DNA of 64,000 nucleotides, taken from positions 496,001-560,000 of the forward strand of contig NZ_VRTS01000001.1 in the NCBI RefSeq assembly GCF_008017755.1. The letters are read 5' to 3'. The notes under the pieces are model-generated. The model searched no databases, had not been told where the DNA came from, and worked only from the letters and a program-made list of their open reading frames with translations. Shown piece after piece: positions 50,282-60,877 of this stretch. The DNA is from Alkalisalibacterium limincola. GTDB taxonomy: Bacteria > Pseudomonadota > Gammaproteobacteria > Xanthomonadales > Xanthomonadaceae. A program made the translations under genes and the position numbers. Position 1 is the stretch's first letter. The number at the start of each line of letters is the position of its first letter.

Positions 50282-51127
50282 TCAGGCATGGAGGATGCCG
50301 GCGTGATGGCGCAGGTGGTCTTCGACGAAACTCTGGATGAAATAGTAGCTGTGGTCGTAGCCGGCATGGCGACGCAGCACCAGGGACTGGCCCGCGTTCG
50401 CGCAGGCCTCCTCGAAAAGCTCGGGCCGCAACTGCCGGGCCAGGAACTGGTCCTGCTCGCCCTGGTCGACGAGGATGGTCGAATCGACCGCCTCGCGCCG
50501 CACCAGTTCGCACGCATCGTAGGCGAGCCAGGCTTCGCGCTGCGGCCCCAGGTAGCGGGGGAACGCCTTCATGCCCCAGGGCACGCGGCTGGGCGCCACG
50601 ATCGGCGCGAAGGCCGAGATCGAGCGGAAGCGCTTCGGGTTGCGCAGGCCCACCACCAGTGCGCCGTGCCCGCCCATCGAGTGTCCGAAGATGCCCGCTC
50701 GCCCCTCGGCTGCGGGAAACGATTCCTCCACCAACGCCGGAAGCTCCGCCGCCACATGGCTGTACATCCGGAAGTGGCGCGAGAACGGCGGCTGGTCCGC
50801 GTCGACGTAGAAGCCCGCGCCCTCGCCGAACTCCCAGTCGTCGGCCGCCCCCTCGATACCGGTATCGCGTGGCGACGTGTCCGGGCACACGAGCATCAGG
50901 CCCAACTCGGCCGCCATGCGCTGCGCACCCGCCTTGATGACGAACGTCTCCTCGGTACAGGTGAGGCCAGCAAGGAAGTACAGCACCGGCACCGGACCGT
51001 TAGCGGCCTGCGGCGGCTGGTAGGCGGCGAAACGCATCGGCAGGCCGCACTCGCCCGAAGCCATGCGGTAGAAGCCCTGCACGCCGCCGAAGCAGCGCTG
51101 TTCCGAGATCGTCTCGAAAGAAGCCAT
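50282..51127 (-). CDS. fghA: S-formylglutathione hydrolase
   Basis: A 281-residue alpha/beta hydrolase that releases formate and glutathione from S-formylglutathione. The catalytic Ser is in GHSMGGHGAL, the oxyanion and acid region includes LVDQGEQDQFL, and the catalytic His is in GYDHSYYFI. The N-terminal LTCTEETF block is typical. It shares one base with the upstream frmA stop (TGATG), so the two steps of glutathione-dependent formaldehyde oxidation are translated together. Confidence 0.95.
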   Translation of the reverse strand: MASFETISEQRCFGGVQGFYRMASGECGLPMRFAAYQPPQAANGPVPVLYFLAGLTCTEETFVIKAGAQRMAAELGLMLVCPDTSPRDTGIEGAADDWEFGEGAGFYVDADQPPFSRHFRMYSHVAAELPALVEESFPAAEGRAGIFGHSMGGHGALVVGLRNPKRFRSISAFAPIVAPSRVPWGMKAFPRYLGPQREAWLAYDACELVRREAVDSTILVDQGEQDQFLARQLRPELFEEACANAGQSLVLRRHAGYDHSYYFIQSFVEDHLRHHAGILHA

Positions 51128-52235
51128 CAGTACACCACCACCGACCGGATCGACTCGCCGCGGTGCATCAGGTCGAAGCCCTCGTTGATCTGGTCGAGCG
51201 TCAGCGTGTGGGTGATCAGCGAGTCGATGTCGATCTTGCCCTCCATGTACCAGTCCACGATCTTCGGCACGTCGGTGCGGCCGCGCGCGCCACCGAAGGC
51301 CGAGCCGCGCCAGTTGCGCCCGGTCACCAGCTGGAACGGTCGCGTGGAGATCTCCTGCCCGGCACCGGCCACGCCGATGATCACGCTGGTGCCCCAGCCC
51401 TTGTGCGCGCACTCCAGGGCCTGGCGCATCACCTTGGTGTTGCCGATGCACTCGAAGGTGTAGTCGGCACCGCCCCTGGTGAGGTCGACCAGGTAAGGCA
51501 CCAGGTCGCCTTCGACCTCGCTGGGATTCACGAAATGGGTCATGCCGAACTTCTCGGCCAGCGCCTTCTTGGACGGGTTGAGGTCGACGCCGACGATCAT
51601 GTCGGCGCCGGCCAGTCGCGCGCCCTGGATCACGTTGAGACCGATCCCCCCGAGGCCGAACACGACAACCTTCGAGCCGACCTCGACCTTGGCGGTGTAG
51701 ATGACCGCACCGATGCCGGTGGTGACGCCACAGCCGATGTAGCAGACCTTGTCGAACGGCGCGTCCTCGCGGATCTTCGCCAGCGCGATCTCCGGAACCA
51801 CCGTGTAGTTGGCGAACGTGGAGGTGCCCATGTAATGGTGGATCCTCTCGCCATCGAGCGAGAAACGGCTGCTGCCGTCGGGCATCAATCCCTGCCCCTG
51901 GGTGCCGCGGATGGCCTGGCAGAGGTTGGTCTTGGGATTGAGGCAGTACTCGCAACCCCGGCATTCGGGCGTGTAGAGCGGGATGACGTGGTCGCCCTTC
52001 TTCAGGGAGCCCACTCCCGGCCCCACGTCGACCACCACGCCAGCGCCCTCGTGCCCGAGGATGGCCGGGAACAGGCCCTCGGGGTCGCACCCGAGCGGGT
52101 GAACTCGTCGGTGTGGCAGATGCCGGTGGCCTTGATCTCGACCAGCACCTCGCCCTGCCGCGGGCCCTCCAGGTCCACCGTCTCGATGCTCAGGGGCGCG
52201 CCGGCCTTGAATGCGACTGCAGCTCGAACTTTCAC
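51127..52235 (-). CDS. frmA: S-(hydroxymethyl)glutathione dehydrogenase (frameshifted in this sequence)
   Basis: 369 residues after repair, class III alcohol dehydrogenase, converting S-hydroxymethylglutathione to S-formylglutathione with NAD+. The catalytic-zinc ligands are in GICHTDEF and GHEGAG, and the structural zinc Cys cluster is [15 protein letters not shown]. The Rossmann motif [13 protein letters not shown] is intact. The GTG start at 52235 is chosen (VKVRAAVAF). One base is missing near 52087 (GGTGCGACC where GGTGCCGACC fits) between TRSGA and DPEGLFP. No frmR repressor is seen upstream. Confidence 0.93.
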
Positions 52236-52428
52236 GATGGGGTCCTCGGGATTGGTCGGGTGAGCCCGAGTGTATCGTCCCCATGCGTCGGGGCGGGGTG
52301 CACGAGGCTGTGCGCGGTTGTGCGCCGTGTGTCTCACCTTCGTGCGCGGCATCCTGAGAAGATCGGGGTCCACGCAGTAGATCCGGTGCGAATTTGAGCT
52401 TCCAAGACACCCTCGAACGGATGCGTTC

Positions 52429-55400
52429 GTGAGCGAAGGCCTGCGCCCGGGTTGGTCGTGGGTCGCGGTGTGCGCCGTCCTGGTGCTGGCCGCGCCCGCG
52501 CACGCCCTGGACCCAAGCAAGCGGCTGCACCAGTACGTCAACGACGGTTGGTCGATCGAGCGCGGCCTGCCGCAGATCACCGTCAGCGCGATCACCCAGG
52601 ACGCGCAGGGCTACCTGTGGGTCGGGACCCAGGCGGGCCTGGCCCGGTTCGACGGCAACCGGTTCACTCCCTACGTGCTCCAGGACCACCCCGAGCTGCA
52701 GGGCGCCATGGTGCAGGCCCTTGCGGCCACCGCCGACGGGCGCATCTGGGTCGGAACCTACAAGGGCCTTTCGGTCTGGGAGCAGGGGCGACTGAGGGCC
52801 GTGCCCCTGTCCGCGGAGATGGGCGAAGGAAGCCACCCCGTAGTCGACGTGCTTTCGCTCACGCCCCATGGCGATACCGTGGAAGCGGCCACTTCGCTGG
52901 GCACCCTGGAAGTCCGCGACGGCGAGCTCCAGCGCATTCACGGCACGCAAGCCGAGCCCAGCCACGCGGTGTTGCGCGAGGAAGACGCGCTCTGGGTCGG
53001 TGTCGCGGGTGGCATCTGGCGACACCACGGCGCGTTCGCCACGTGGATGCCGCTGCCGGACGCGGCCTCGGGAGCAGCGGTCACCCGCCTGCTGCGCGAC
53101 TCCGATGGGCGGTTCTGGGCCGGCACCGCGCGTGGCCTGTTCCGGCTGGAAGCGGGCAACCTCGTACCCCACGCCCCGGCCGATGCCGTGTTCCGACAGC
53201 CCGTGGGCGACCTGCTCGAGGACCGCGACGGAAGCCTCTGGGTGTCGACGATCGACCATCTCGTACGCCTTCGCGACGGCGAGCAGGTCGAGCTGGCGGG
53301 CCCGGGCCATCCGAATGTGCCCGCCAACGTGCGTTCGCTGTTCGAGGATACCGAAGGCAACCTCTGGCTGGGCAGCCAATCGCAGGGTCTCTTCAGGCTG
53401 TGGGACGGCTGGACCTACCGCTACAGCCAGCCCGAGGGACTGCATGACCCGGTGCTGTGGTCGGTGACGCGCGCAGCGGATGGTCGCATCCTGATGGGCA
53501 GCAGCGACGGCCTGAGCGTCATGCGGGAGGGCCGCATCACACCCGTTCTGGCCGGTTCGGACCTGCCCCATCCGCACGTCTACACGTTGCTGGCGGAAGG
53601 TGAGCGCACCTGGATCGGCACGCGAGGTGGCGCCGTGCTCATGGAGGGGGACGCCCTGTCCACTCCGCGCGCCTTTCGCGAGTTGCAGGGCCTGCAGATC
53701 AACGCCTTCCTGCGCAGCGGCGCAGGCCCCCTGTGGATCGCCACGACCGGCGGGCTGTTCAGCTTCGACGGCGACGCGCTGACACGGTTCGGGGCCGCCG
53801 ACGGCCTGGGCGATCCGCGTGTGCGCATCATCGTCGACGAAGGCCCCGAAGGGCTGCTGCTGGGCACGCAGTCCGGCCTGGTGCGCTTTCGTGACGGCGT
53901 CGGCCAAGACGAAGGCACCGACCAGGGCCTCCCCGCCAATCTCGACATCACCGCCGTGGCACGACTGGACGACGGCGGCCTGTTGCTGGGCACCATCTCG
54001 GAGCGGCTCTTCCACTTCGACGGGCTCAGCTGGCTTGAGATCAGCCAGGCGGGCGACCTCCCCGACAATGCCGCGTTCTTCATGGCGGAGGACTCCCACG
54101 GTTGGATCTGGGTGGCCGGAATCCGCGGCATCTACCGCTTCCAGGCCTCGGACCTGCGCCGTTTCCGCGAAGATCCGAGCCGGGGGCTGGCTTCGGAAAT
54201 GCTGATGAACGAACGCGGCATCTACCGCGGTGGACAGAAGGGGTATTGCTGCAACGGCGCCGGCCTGGCCAAGGGCTTCATGCACGAGGACCGCCTGTGG
54301 CTGCCTTCACGCGATGGCCTGGTGTCGATCGCGGCCGAGGACGTGCACCACAACGAGGTGCCACCCCAGGCCGTGGTGGAACGGATTTCGCACGGCGGAG
54401 AGGTCCTGCGCGTGGCTTCGGGCGAGACGCTGGGCCAGCTGCCCGGTCGCAACCGGGACGTATCGATCGAGTTCACCACCACCAGCCTGCAACAGCCCGA
54501 CAGCGTCGAGATCCGCTACCGCCTGGCCGGCTACGACGACGCCTGGCACACCTTGGAGGACCTCTCCCGGCGCAGCGTGTCCTACACCAACCTGCCGCCC
54601 GGCGAATATCTGTTCGAAGTCAGTGCGGCCAACAATTCCGGCCGGTGGAGCGACGAGACCGCCTGGGTCGGGTTCGCCGTCCGGCCACGCTTCCATGAAA
54701 CCTTCTGGTTCTATGCCTTGATCATCCTCGCGGGCGCGGGTCTGGGCGGAGGCGTGTCGCGGGTGCGCAACCGGCTGCTGCGGCAGCGACAACGCGAACT
54801 GGAGCGCTTGATCGACGTGCGCACCGCCGACCTGGAGGCCGCCAACGCGCGGCTGGCGACCGCCAGCCTCACCGACGCACTCACCGGGCTGCACAACCGT
54901 CGCTATCTCCGTGAACAGTTGCCGCACGACCTCGCCTTCTATGCCCGCGAGCGCGGTACGACCGCAGCCGATGGACAGGCGATGGTGCTGGCGATCATCG
55001 ACATCGATCACTTCAAGGCGATCAACGACCGCCACGGCCACCTCGCCGGCGACGAGGTGCTTTGCGAGTTCTCGGCCCGGCTGCTGGCGCAGGTCCGCCA
55101 TGGGGACTACGTGGTGCGCTGGGGCGGCGAGGAGTTCCTGCTGGTGATGCGTCCGATGCCGCACGAGCAGGCCCCGCGCCTCATCGAGCGCCTGCGCCGC
55201 GCCGTCGCCGACGAGCCGTTCCACCTGGGCAACGGCACCTCGCTCCCCGTCACCTGCTCGATCGGCTTCACGCGTTTTCCGCTGCAGGGCGGCAAGACCG
55301 GGCCAGTGGAGTGGGAAGGCCTGGTGGACCTGGCCGATCGCGCACTTTACGAGGTCAAGCGTGACAATCGAAACGACTGGGCGACGTTCGAGCCGGCAGC

Positions 55401-55515
55401 CGACGCGGACGAGGACCATCTGGCACGGATGCTGGCGCAGGATCCCGCGGCGCTGGTGGAGGATGGCAGCCTGCGCCTGGTGCGCAGCCCGCGGGCCCAC
55501 GCCACGTCGGACTGA
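52429..55515 (+). CDS. Periplasmic-sensor diguanylate cyclase (propeller + Y_Y_Y + GGDEF)
   Basis: 1028 residues. A signal peptide (about 1-26) leads to a large beta-propeller built from two-component-regulator repeats ([44 protein letters not shown], ...), then a Y_Y_Y domain with [11 protein letters not shown] and [15 protein letters not shown] near residues 700-745. A membrane segment lies at about 759-780, then a short coiled coil and the GGDEF domain with GGEEF at 899-903. An inhibitory RHGD I-site sits at 890-893. It should make cyclic-di-GMP in response to a periplasmic ligand. The GTG at 52429 is the start; it is divergent from frmA. Confidence 0.92.
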   Translation: MSEGLRPGWSWVAVCAVLVLAAPAHALDPSKRLHQYVNDGWSIERGLPQITVSAITQDAQGYLWVGTQAGLARFDGNRFTPYVLQDHPELQGAMVQALAATADGRIWVGTYKGLSVWEQGRLRAVPLSAEMGEGSHPVVDVLSLTPHGDTVEAATSLGTLEVRDGELQRIHGTQAEPSHAVLREEDALWVGVAGGIWRHHGAFATWMPLPDAASGAAVTRLLRDSDGRFWAGTARGLFRLEAGNLVPHAPADAVFRQPVGDLLEDRDGSLWVSTIDHLVRLRDGEQVELAGPGHPNVPANVRSLFEDTEGNLWLGSQSQGLFRLWDGWTYRYSQPEGLHDPVLWSVTRAADGRILMGSSDGLSVMREGRITPVLAGSDLPHPHVYTLLAEGERTWIGTRGGAVLMEGDALSTPRAFRELQGLQINAFLRSGAGPLWIATTGGLFSFDGDALTRFGAADGLGDPRVRIIVDEGPEGLLLGTQSGLVRFRDGVGQDEGTDQGLPANLDITAVARLDDGGLLLGTISERLFHFDGLSWLEISQAGDLPDNAAFFMAEDSHGWIWVAGIRGIYRFQASDLRRFREDPSRGLASEMLMNERGIYRGGQKGYCCNGAGLAKGFMHEDRLWLPSRDGLVSIAAEDVHHNEVPPQAVVERISHGGEVLRVASGETLGQLPGRNRDVSIEFTTTSLQQPDSVEIRYRLAGYDDAWHTLEDLSRRSVSYTNLPPGEYLFEVSAANNSGRWSDETAWVGFAVRPRFHETFWFYALIILAGAGLGGGVSRVRNRLLRQRQRELERLIDVRTADLEAANARLATASLTDALTGLHNRRYLREQLPHDLAFYARERGTTAADGQAMVLAIIDIDHFKAINDRHGHLAGDEVLCEFSARLLAQVRHGDYVVRWGGEEFLLVMRPMPHEQAPRLIERLRRAVADEPFHLGNGTSLPVTCSIGFTRFPLQGGKTGPVEWEGLVDLADRALYEVKRDNRNDWATFEPAADADEDHLARMLAQDPAALVEDGSLRLVRSPRAHATSD

Positions 55516-55524
55516 GCGAGCGTC

Positions 55525-56805
55525 CTAGGCCACCGGCCGGGCGTCGTCCGACTCGATCCCCACGTTGCTCGAGGCCGCCTGGTAGGTCTCCAGGTCCAGC
55601 AATCCTTCCTCGCGCGCCACCAGCACCGGCACCAGCATCTGCCCGGTCACGTTGGTCATCGTACGCATCATGTCCAGCACCCGGTCGATCGCCAGCAGCA
55701 GGCCCAGCCCCTCCAGCGGCACCCCCGCCGCCGACAGCACCACCGTCGCCATGACCACGGCGGTTCCCGGCACGCCGGCGGTGCCGAAACTGCCCAGGAC
55801 CGACGCCATCATGATGGCGGCGTACTGGGCGAAGCTCAGGTCGATGCCGTAGTACTGCGCGATGAACACCGCTGCGAGTGCCGGGTAGATCGCGCCGCAA
55901 CCGTCCATCTTGATGCTGGCACCCAGGGGCACGGCGAACGCCGCGTAGTCGCGGTCCACGCCGAGGTTGTGGGTCACGCTGCGCAGCGCCACCGGCATCG
56001 AGGCGAAGCTCGACGAGCTCACGAAAGCCACCTGCATGCCCGGTGCGGCGCCACGGAGGAACTTCAGCGGATTGAGTCCGTGCGCAAGCAGCAACCCGCC
56101 GTAGACGAAGACGATGTGCAGGGCACAGGCCAGGTAGAGCGCGAACACGAAGTTCCCCAGCGGCAACAGGCGCTCGAACCCATAGCTGCCCACCAGGGCC
56201 GCGATCAGCCCGAACGTTCCCAGGGGCGTGAATTCCAGCACGAAGCGGGTCACCTGGATCATCACATCGCTGGCCTCGCCGGCCAGCCGACGCAACCCCG
56301 CGGTGCGCTCGCCCAGCTTCACCAGCGCGAACCCCAGCAGCCCGGCGAAGAAGATCACCTGCAGGATGCGGCCCTCGGCCAGAGCCATGAACGGATTCGC
56401 CGGCACCACGTCCAGCACCACCTCGACAGGCGTGGGCACCTCGCGCACCACGTAGTCCTCGGCGATGGGCAACTCACCGACCCCCGCGCCCGGATTCGTC
56501 ACCCAGGCCACGCCCAGGCCCACCAGCACCGCCAGCACCGCGGTCAACGCGAACCATCCGAAGGTGCGCCCACCCAGGCGCGCGATCGACTTCTGCCCGT
56601 GCAGGCTGGCCACCGCATTGATGACCGCGAAGAACACCAGCGGCGTTGCGATCATGCGGATCAGCGTGATGTAGAGGTCGCCCAGCGGTTGCAGCCAGGT
56701 GGCCGCGGGCTCGCCCCACAGCCAGCCCACCAACGCGCCCAGCACGAACGCGCCCATGACCCGCTTCCAGAACGGGATGCGAAGCCAAGCCTGGACCCAA
56801 GTCAT
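55525..56805 (-). CDS. Dicarboxylate/amino acid:cation symporter (DAACS family)
   Basis: A 426-residue inner-membrane symporter with eight transmembrane helices and two re-entrant hairpins. The signature motifs are SSSSFASMPVAL, MDGCGAIYP and GTAGVPGTAVVM. Close relatives (GltP, DctA) take up glutamate, aspartate or C4-dicarboxylates with H+ or Na+; the exact substrate cannot be read from sequence. The ATG at 56805 is chosen (MTWVQAWLRIPFWKR). It converges on the diguanylate cyclase with a 9-bp gap. Confidence 0.9.
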   Translation of the reverse strand: MTWVQAWLRIPFWKRVMGAFVLGALVGWLWGEPAATWLQPLGDLYITLIRMIATPLVFFAVINAVASLHGQKSIARLGGRTFGWFALTAVLAVLVGLGVAWVTNPGAGVGELPIAEDYVVREVPTPVEVVLDVVPANPFMALAEGRILQVIFFAGLLGFALVKLGERTAGLRRLAGEASDVMIQVTRFVLEFTPLGTFGLIAALVGSYGFERLLPLGNFVFALYLACALHIVFVYGGLLLAHGLNPLKFLRGAAPGMQVAFVSSSSFASMPVALRSVTHNLGVDRDYAAFAVPLGASIKMDGCGAIYPALAAVFIAQYYGIDLSFAQYAAIMMASVLGSFGTAGVPGTAVVMATVVLSAAGVPLEGLGLLLAIDRVLDMMRTMTNVTGQMLVPVLVAREEGLLDLETYQAASSNVGIESDDARPVA

Positions 56806-56970
56806 GATCGACCATCCGAGTTTCAATCACGCAGGGTAACCACTCGCCCGCGCCGGGGAAGCGGAGCCGACGCGACACTGTGTTCCAAGCGCGGCACGCC
56901 CGGCACCACCAGCACCGTGCGGCCGGCTCCGGCTATCCTGACGCGGTTCCCGAAGGCACGCGCCACGCCC

Positions 56971-57459
56971 ATGCCCTACACCCCGATCCTCGCCACGCTC
57001 GGCTACGTACTGAGCCCCGACCGCGGCCGCGTGCTGATGGTCCACCGCAACGCCCGCCCCGGCGACCAGCACCTGGGCAAGTACAACGGCCTGGGCGGCA
57101 AGCTCGAGCCCGACGAGGACATCGTCGCCGGCATGCGCCGCGAGATCCAAGAGGAAGCGGGCATCGACTGCACGCAACTGCAGTTGCGCGGCACCATCAG
57201 CTGGCCCGGCTTCGGCAAGGGCGGCGAGGACTGGTTCGGGTTCGTGTTCCTGGTCACCGCATTCGAGGGCGAGCCGCATGCAACCAACCCCGAGGGCGAG
57301 CTGTCCTGGGAGCGCATCGACCGGCTCGGGGACCTGCCCTTGTGGGAGGGCGACCGGCATTTCCTGCCCCTGGTCTTCGACGCCGATCCGCGGCCTTTCC
57401 ACGGCGTCATGCCCTACCGCGACGGGCAGCTGGTGTCGTGGTCGGTCAATCGCTGTTGA
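56971..57459 (+). CDS. Nudix hydrolase (MutT / 8-oxo-dGTP type)
   Basis: 162 residues with a perfect Nudix box: G(KLEPD)E(DIVAGMR)REIQEEAGI (residues about 37-59). The N-terminus TPILATLGYVLSPDRGRVLMVHRN and FGFVFLVTAFEG fit the MTH1/8-oxo-dGTPase-like subgroup that removes oxidised nucleotides; this is inferred by similarity. It starts at the ATG at 56971 and converges on the next gene with a 9-bp gap. Confidence 0.85.
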   Translation: MPYTPILATLGYVLSPDRGRVLMVHRNARPGDQHLGKYNGLGGKLEPDEDIVAGMRREIQEEAGIDCTQLQLRGTISWPGFGKGGEDWFGFVFLVTAFEGEPHATNPEGELSWERIDRLGDLPLWEGDRHFLPLVFDADPRPFHGVMPYRDGQLVSWSVNRC

Positions 57460-57468
57460 GCCTGCGCA

Positions 57469-58332
57469 TCAGGCTGCGAAGCGTCGCCGCCCCAGCCAGA
57501 TGAGGCCGACGCCGAAGAAGTACATCAAGAGTCCGTACACGGCCGACGGCACGCCCATCTCCGGCGAATCCAGCAGCGTCATCGCCACCAGCAGGCCCAG
57601 CGTGCCGTTCTTGATCCCCAGTTCGACGGCCACGGTCAGTGCGTCGACCGGCGACAGCCCAAGCCCGCGCGTGGCGAACAAGCCCAGGCCGATGCCGAGC
57701 AGGTTGAGTGCCACGCAGGCCGGCCCGGCCTGCAGCAACAACTCCGGCAGCCTGTCTCCGATCCGCACCGCGATCGCAACGATCAGCGCGGCCAGCACCA
57801 TGGCCCCGAACAGTCCCACCGCGCGCTCCGCACGCGCTGCCACCCCGGGCGAACGCCAGCGCACCAGCATGCCGACCGCCACCGGGATCACGGTGATCAC
57901 CGCCAGCATCGCCACCGTGCGCAGCACGGGAAGCTCGACTTGCTGGCCCTCGCCGACGAAGCCACGCAGGGCCAGGTTGGTCAACAAGGGCAAGCTCACG
58001 ATGGTCACCAGGCTGGCGGTGACCGTCAGCGAGATCGACAGGGCCAGGTGTCCCCGCGCCAGGTAGGTGATCAGGTTCGAGGACGTGCCACCCGGGCACG
58101 CGGCCAGGATGACCAGGCCGACCGCCACCAGCGGCGGCAACGACAGCGCCCAGGCCAGCGCGAACGCCGCCGCCGGCATCAGCACCAGTTGCGCCACGCT
58201 GCCCCATACCAGGCCGCGCGGACGGTGGGCCACCTGGAGGAAATCGCGTGGCCGCAGGCTCAGGCCGATGCCGGCCATGATGATGATCAGTGCGATCGGC
58301 AGGCCGATCGAGATCAGCGGGTTCTGCTCCAT
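57469..58332 (-). CDS. Bile acid:sodium symporter family (BASS) transporter
   Basis: A 287-residue membrane protein with about nine hydrophobic segments. The SBF/BASS motifs CPGGTSSNLITYLARG and ELGIKNGTLGL are present; the latter carries the Na+-binding Glu. Bacterial members transport organic anions such as pyruvate or pantoate; the substrate here is not known. It lies between the Nudix gene (convergent) and a HemJ-like gene, 29 bp after the latter. Confidence 0.88.
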   Translation of the reverse strand: MEQNPLISIGLPIALIIIMAGIGLSLRPRDFLQVAHRPRGLVWGSVAQLVLMPAAAFALAWALSLPPLVAVGLVILAACPGGTSSNLITYLARGHLALSISLTVTASLVTIVSLPLLTNLALRGFVGEGQQVELPVLRTVAMLAVITVIPVAVGMLVRWRSPGVAARAERAVGLFGAMVLAALIVAIAVRIGDRLPELLLQAGPACVALNLLGIGLGLFATRGLGLSPVDALTVAVELGIKNGTLGLLVAMTLLDSPEMGVPSAVYGLLMYFFGVGLIWLGRRRFAA

Positions 58333-58361
58333 CCTGGCTCAGGCCTCGCGCGGAAACGGGG

Positions 58362-58811
58362 TCAGAACGGCTTGCCGACGACCAGGAAGATCGCGCCCAG
58401 CGCCAGCAGGATCGGCAGCTCGTTGAACCAGCGCAGCGCCTTGGCCGAGGGGAGCGCACCCCCGGCGGCAGCGCGCTTGAGCAGTTTCCCGCTCCAGATG
58501 AAGAAACCCAGCAGCAGCAGCACCAGCAGGAACTTCACATGCATCCAGCCGCTGCCGGCCGTCACCGGCGGATACACCGCCGGCATCACCCGGAAGCCGA
58601 ACCACAACAGCGCTCCGAGCACGAAAACGAGTCCGAACATCACGTGTCCAAAGCCGTACAGCCGCCGTCCCATGAGCACCAGCCGCTGCTGCACCGCAGC
58701 CTCGCCACGTGATTCCGACAGGTTCACCAGGATCCGCGGCAGGTAGAACACCGCCGCCATCCAGGCGATCACGAACAGCAGGTGGAAGGTCTTGGTCCAG
58801 AGATAGATCAC
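58362..58811 (-). CDS. hemJ: HemJ/CopD-family membrane protein
   Basis: 149 residues with four membrane segments. The N-terminal TKTFHLLFVIAWMAAVFYLPRILVN contains the conserved His in helix one; WMHVKFLLVLLLLGFF carries the second conserved His and Lys, and the end RWFNELPILLALGAIFLVVGKPF is typical of HemJ. HemJ oxidises protoporphyrinogen IX in many bacteria lacking HemG or HemY. Length and motifs fit, but CopD-like relatives of other function exist. The start is the GTG at 58811. It overlaps no neighbour. Confidence 0.78.
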   Translation of the reverse strand: MIYLWTKTFHLLFVIAWMAAVFYLPRILVNLSESRGEAAVQQRLVLMGRRLYGFGHVMFGLVFVLGALLWFGFRVMPAVYPPVTAGSGWMHVKFLLVLLLLGFFIWSGKLLKRAAAGGALPSAKALRWFNELPILLALGAIFLVVGKPF

Positions 58812-58884
58812 GGTTTGACTCCATGGGCGGTCGCCGCAGCATGCCACGCCGCCCGTGCCGGGTGAATGGCGCTGGCGCGACGGC

Positions 58885-60753
58885 TCATTCGCGGACGTGG
58901 ATGCGCCACTGGCGCTGGTCCTCCACGCTGCCGTCGCGCCCATGCACGCGCAGGCCCAGCCAGTGCCAACCGCCCTGGCCCGGCGGCAGCTGCAACGTGT
59001 GCGCGAAGTCGACGTACGGGTGCGCGGGGTCGAGCGAGTTCTGCCAGAACGTCCCCACGTGCCCCGCTTCGAGGCCGTAGTGGGCGTCCCCGACCACGTC
59101 GCCATCGAGCAGGACCTCGATGCGCGCGATTCCCGCACCGTCCTTGAACGCCCAGCCACGCAGCTCGAAGGTCGACCCCACGTGCTCGCCATCGCGCGGC
59201 GCGTACACATCGAGCAGTGCCGGCAGGGCGCAGTCCTCGGCCGCCACGCGCGGAGGCTCGCCGCCCATGATCGGAAAGAGCAGGAAGCGCAAACGGCCAC
59301 GATCCACACTGAAGACCTCGGCCGGTGGCAGCCCTCCGGCAAGCATGCAAATCTCACGGTGCCAGCCCAGTGCCTCGCGTGGCGGTGTCGCGTCCTCGGC
59401 CAGGACCAGCAGTGTCGGGCGAGTGGCATCGCGAGGCGTGGTGATCGCATCCCACACATCCAGCTGCATCGCACGGCCGTGCTTGTGGTTGAGCGGGTGG
59501 TCGAGCACCCCCACGTCGTGGCGGTCCAGTGCGAAGGCCAGCTGCGCGGCCAGCATGAAATTGTCGGCCACCACCCGGGTATCGGGCGGCAACTCCGCCA
59601 GGCGCCCGCGCACGTGCACTCCGATCTCATCCCAGCCGGCGAAGTTGGTCGGGTAAGGCAGCGCGCCGGCCACCGCGCGCTCGCGCAGTGCCGGCGACTG
59701 CGCCACCACCAGGTAACCCAGGGCCAGCAGGACGCCGCCCGCGGCGAGTACATGGAGCAGCACGCGCCAGACCTTCCGCCAGCCGGCCATCAGCACTGGC
59801 GCCACTGCCAGCAACGGCAGGTAGCCCGGCAGCATCCAGTGAAAGCTGACGCGCTGGGTATCGGCGAACACCCCCAGCACCGCCAGCCCGAGCAGCGGCA
59901 CCGCGGCGGTCCCCAGCACATAGCCCCAGGGCATCGCATCATCGCCTGCGCGCCATCGCCGCCACGCGTGCACCAGCGTTCCCAGCAGCAGCACCAACAG
60001 CAGCGGGGTCACGAACACGAACTGCACCAGCGGCAGCAGCGCCCCCTTGAGCTGCGGCCGCCACGGATGCCGGTCCACCAGCTGGAAGCTCAATCCCGCG
60101 TGGGCATGCTCCATGTTCCACCAAAGCAGCGGCAACCAGGCCAGCGCGCCGGCCAGCAGTGCCAGCCACAGGCCCGGCTCGCGCAACAGCGCACGGCCAC
60201 GGGGCTCGAGCATCAGGCCGACGAATCCCGCCGCGATGACCGCAGGGAATCGATAGTGCGCCAGCGCCCCCAGCACCAGACCGAAGGCCAGCCAGGCGAA
60301 TCCACGCCGGGATACCCGCCCAAGCAGCATCGCGCCCGCATCCAGGCAGACCAGTGTCGCGAACGTCAGCGGCACGTCCGGGAGCGCCAACGCGCCCATC
60401 GTCGCCAGCAACGGCATCGCCAGCGCCAGCGTTCCCGCCTGCCACGCCACCGTGTCGCCGAACCAGCGTCGCGCGATGCGCCATACCAGCCACGGCATCG
60501 CCGCGCCCATCACCAGGAACGGCCAGCGCACCCCCAGCAACGTATCCCCGCCCACCAGCGTGCCCAGCCAGATCAGCCACGGCGTGCCGGCCGGGATCTC
60601 GGCGTAGGCCCAGTCCAGCGCAGTCGACTCCCACCAATAGAACGCCTCGTCGCCGAACAGCGGCAAGCGCAGCACCACCACCAGCTTGAGCAACAACAGC
60701 AAGCCCCACAGCATAAGGAAGACGGTGCGCGGGCGGTCGGGCGTCGGGGGCAT
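58885..60753 (-). CDS. GT39-family glycosyltransferase (dolichyl-phosphate-mannose type)
   Basis: A 622-residue integral membrane enzyme with about 10 membrane segments in the first 370 residues. The catalytic first-loop motif LFGDEAFYWWES (residues about 33-44) has the acidic pair expected in GT39/PMT enzymes. A periplasmic C-terminal domain of about 250 residues follows, including a beta-rich part (TFELRGWAFKDGAGIARIEVLLDGD). It probably transfers a sugar from a polyprenyl-phosphate donor to an envelope glycan or protein; the target is not known. It is divergent from the VIT gene. Confidence 0.85.
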   Translation of the reverse strand: MPPTPDRPRTVFLMLWGLLLLLKLVVVLRLPLFGDEAFYWWESTALDWAYAEIPAGTPWLIWLGTLVGGDTLLGVRWPFLVMGAAMPWLVWRIARRWFGDTVAWQAGTLALAMPLLATMGALALPDVPLTFATLVCLDAGAMLLGRVSRRGFAWLAFGLVLGALAHYRFPAVIAAGFVGLMLEPRGRALLREPGLWLALLAGALAWLPLLWWNMEHAHAGLSFQLVDRHPWRPQLKGALLPLVQFVFVTPLLLVLLLGTLVHAWRRWRAGDDAMPWGYVLGTAAVPLLGLAVLGVFADTQRVSFHWMLPGYLPLLAVAPVLMAGWRKVWRVLLHVLAAGGVLLALGYLVVAQSPALRERAVAGALPYPTNFAGWDEIGVHVRGRLAELPPDTRVVADNFMLAAQLAFALDRHDVGVLDHPLNHKHGRAMQLDVWDAITTPRDATRPTLLVLAEDATPPREALGWHREICMLAGGLPPAEVFSVDRGRLRFLLFPIMGGEPPRVAAEDCALPALLDVYAPRDGEHVGSTFELRGWAFKDGAGIARIEVLLDGDVVGDAHYGLEAGHVGTFWQNSLDPAHPYVDFAHTLQLPPGQGGWHWLGLRVHGRDGSVEDQRQWRIHVRE

Positions 60754-60877
60754 GGCGGGACGGGTCGAAGGGCAAGGCGCACTTTAGCCCATGCCCACGC
60801 GCACACCCACCTGTACATGGGCATCGGCGCTACCCTTGCATCAAGGCCGCCATCGCGGCGCTGCACCAGGCCAGCCC

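Noticed and set aside
51127-54285. Apparent 1052-residue protein containing the FrmA body with a long N-terminus
   Set aside because: The extra 600 residues are antisense to the diguanylate cyclase. The FrmA start at 52235 is found in another frame after correcting one base.
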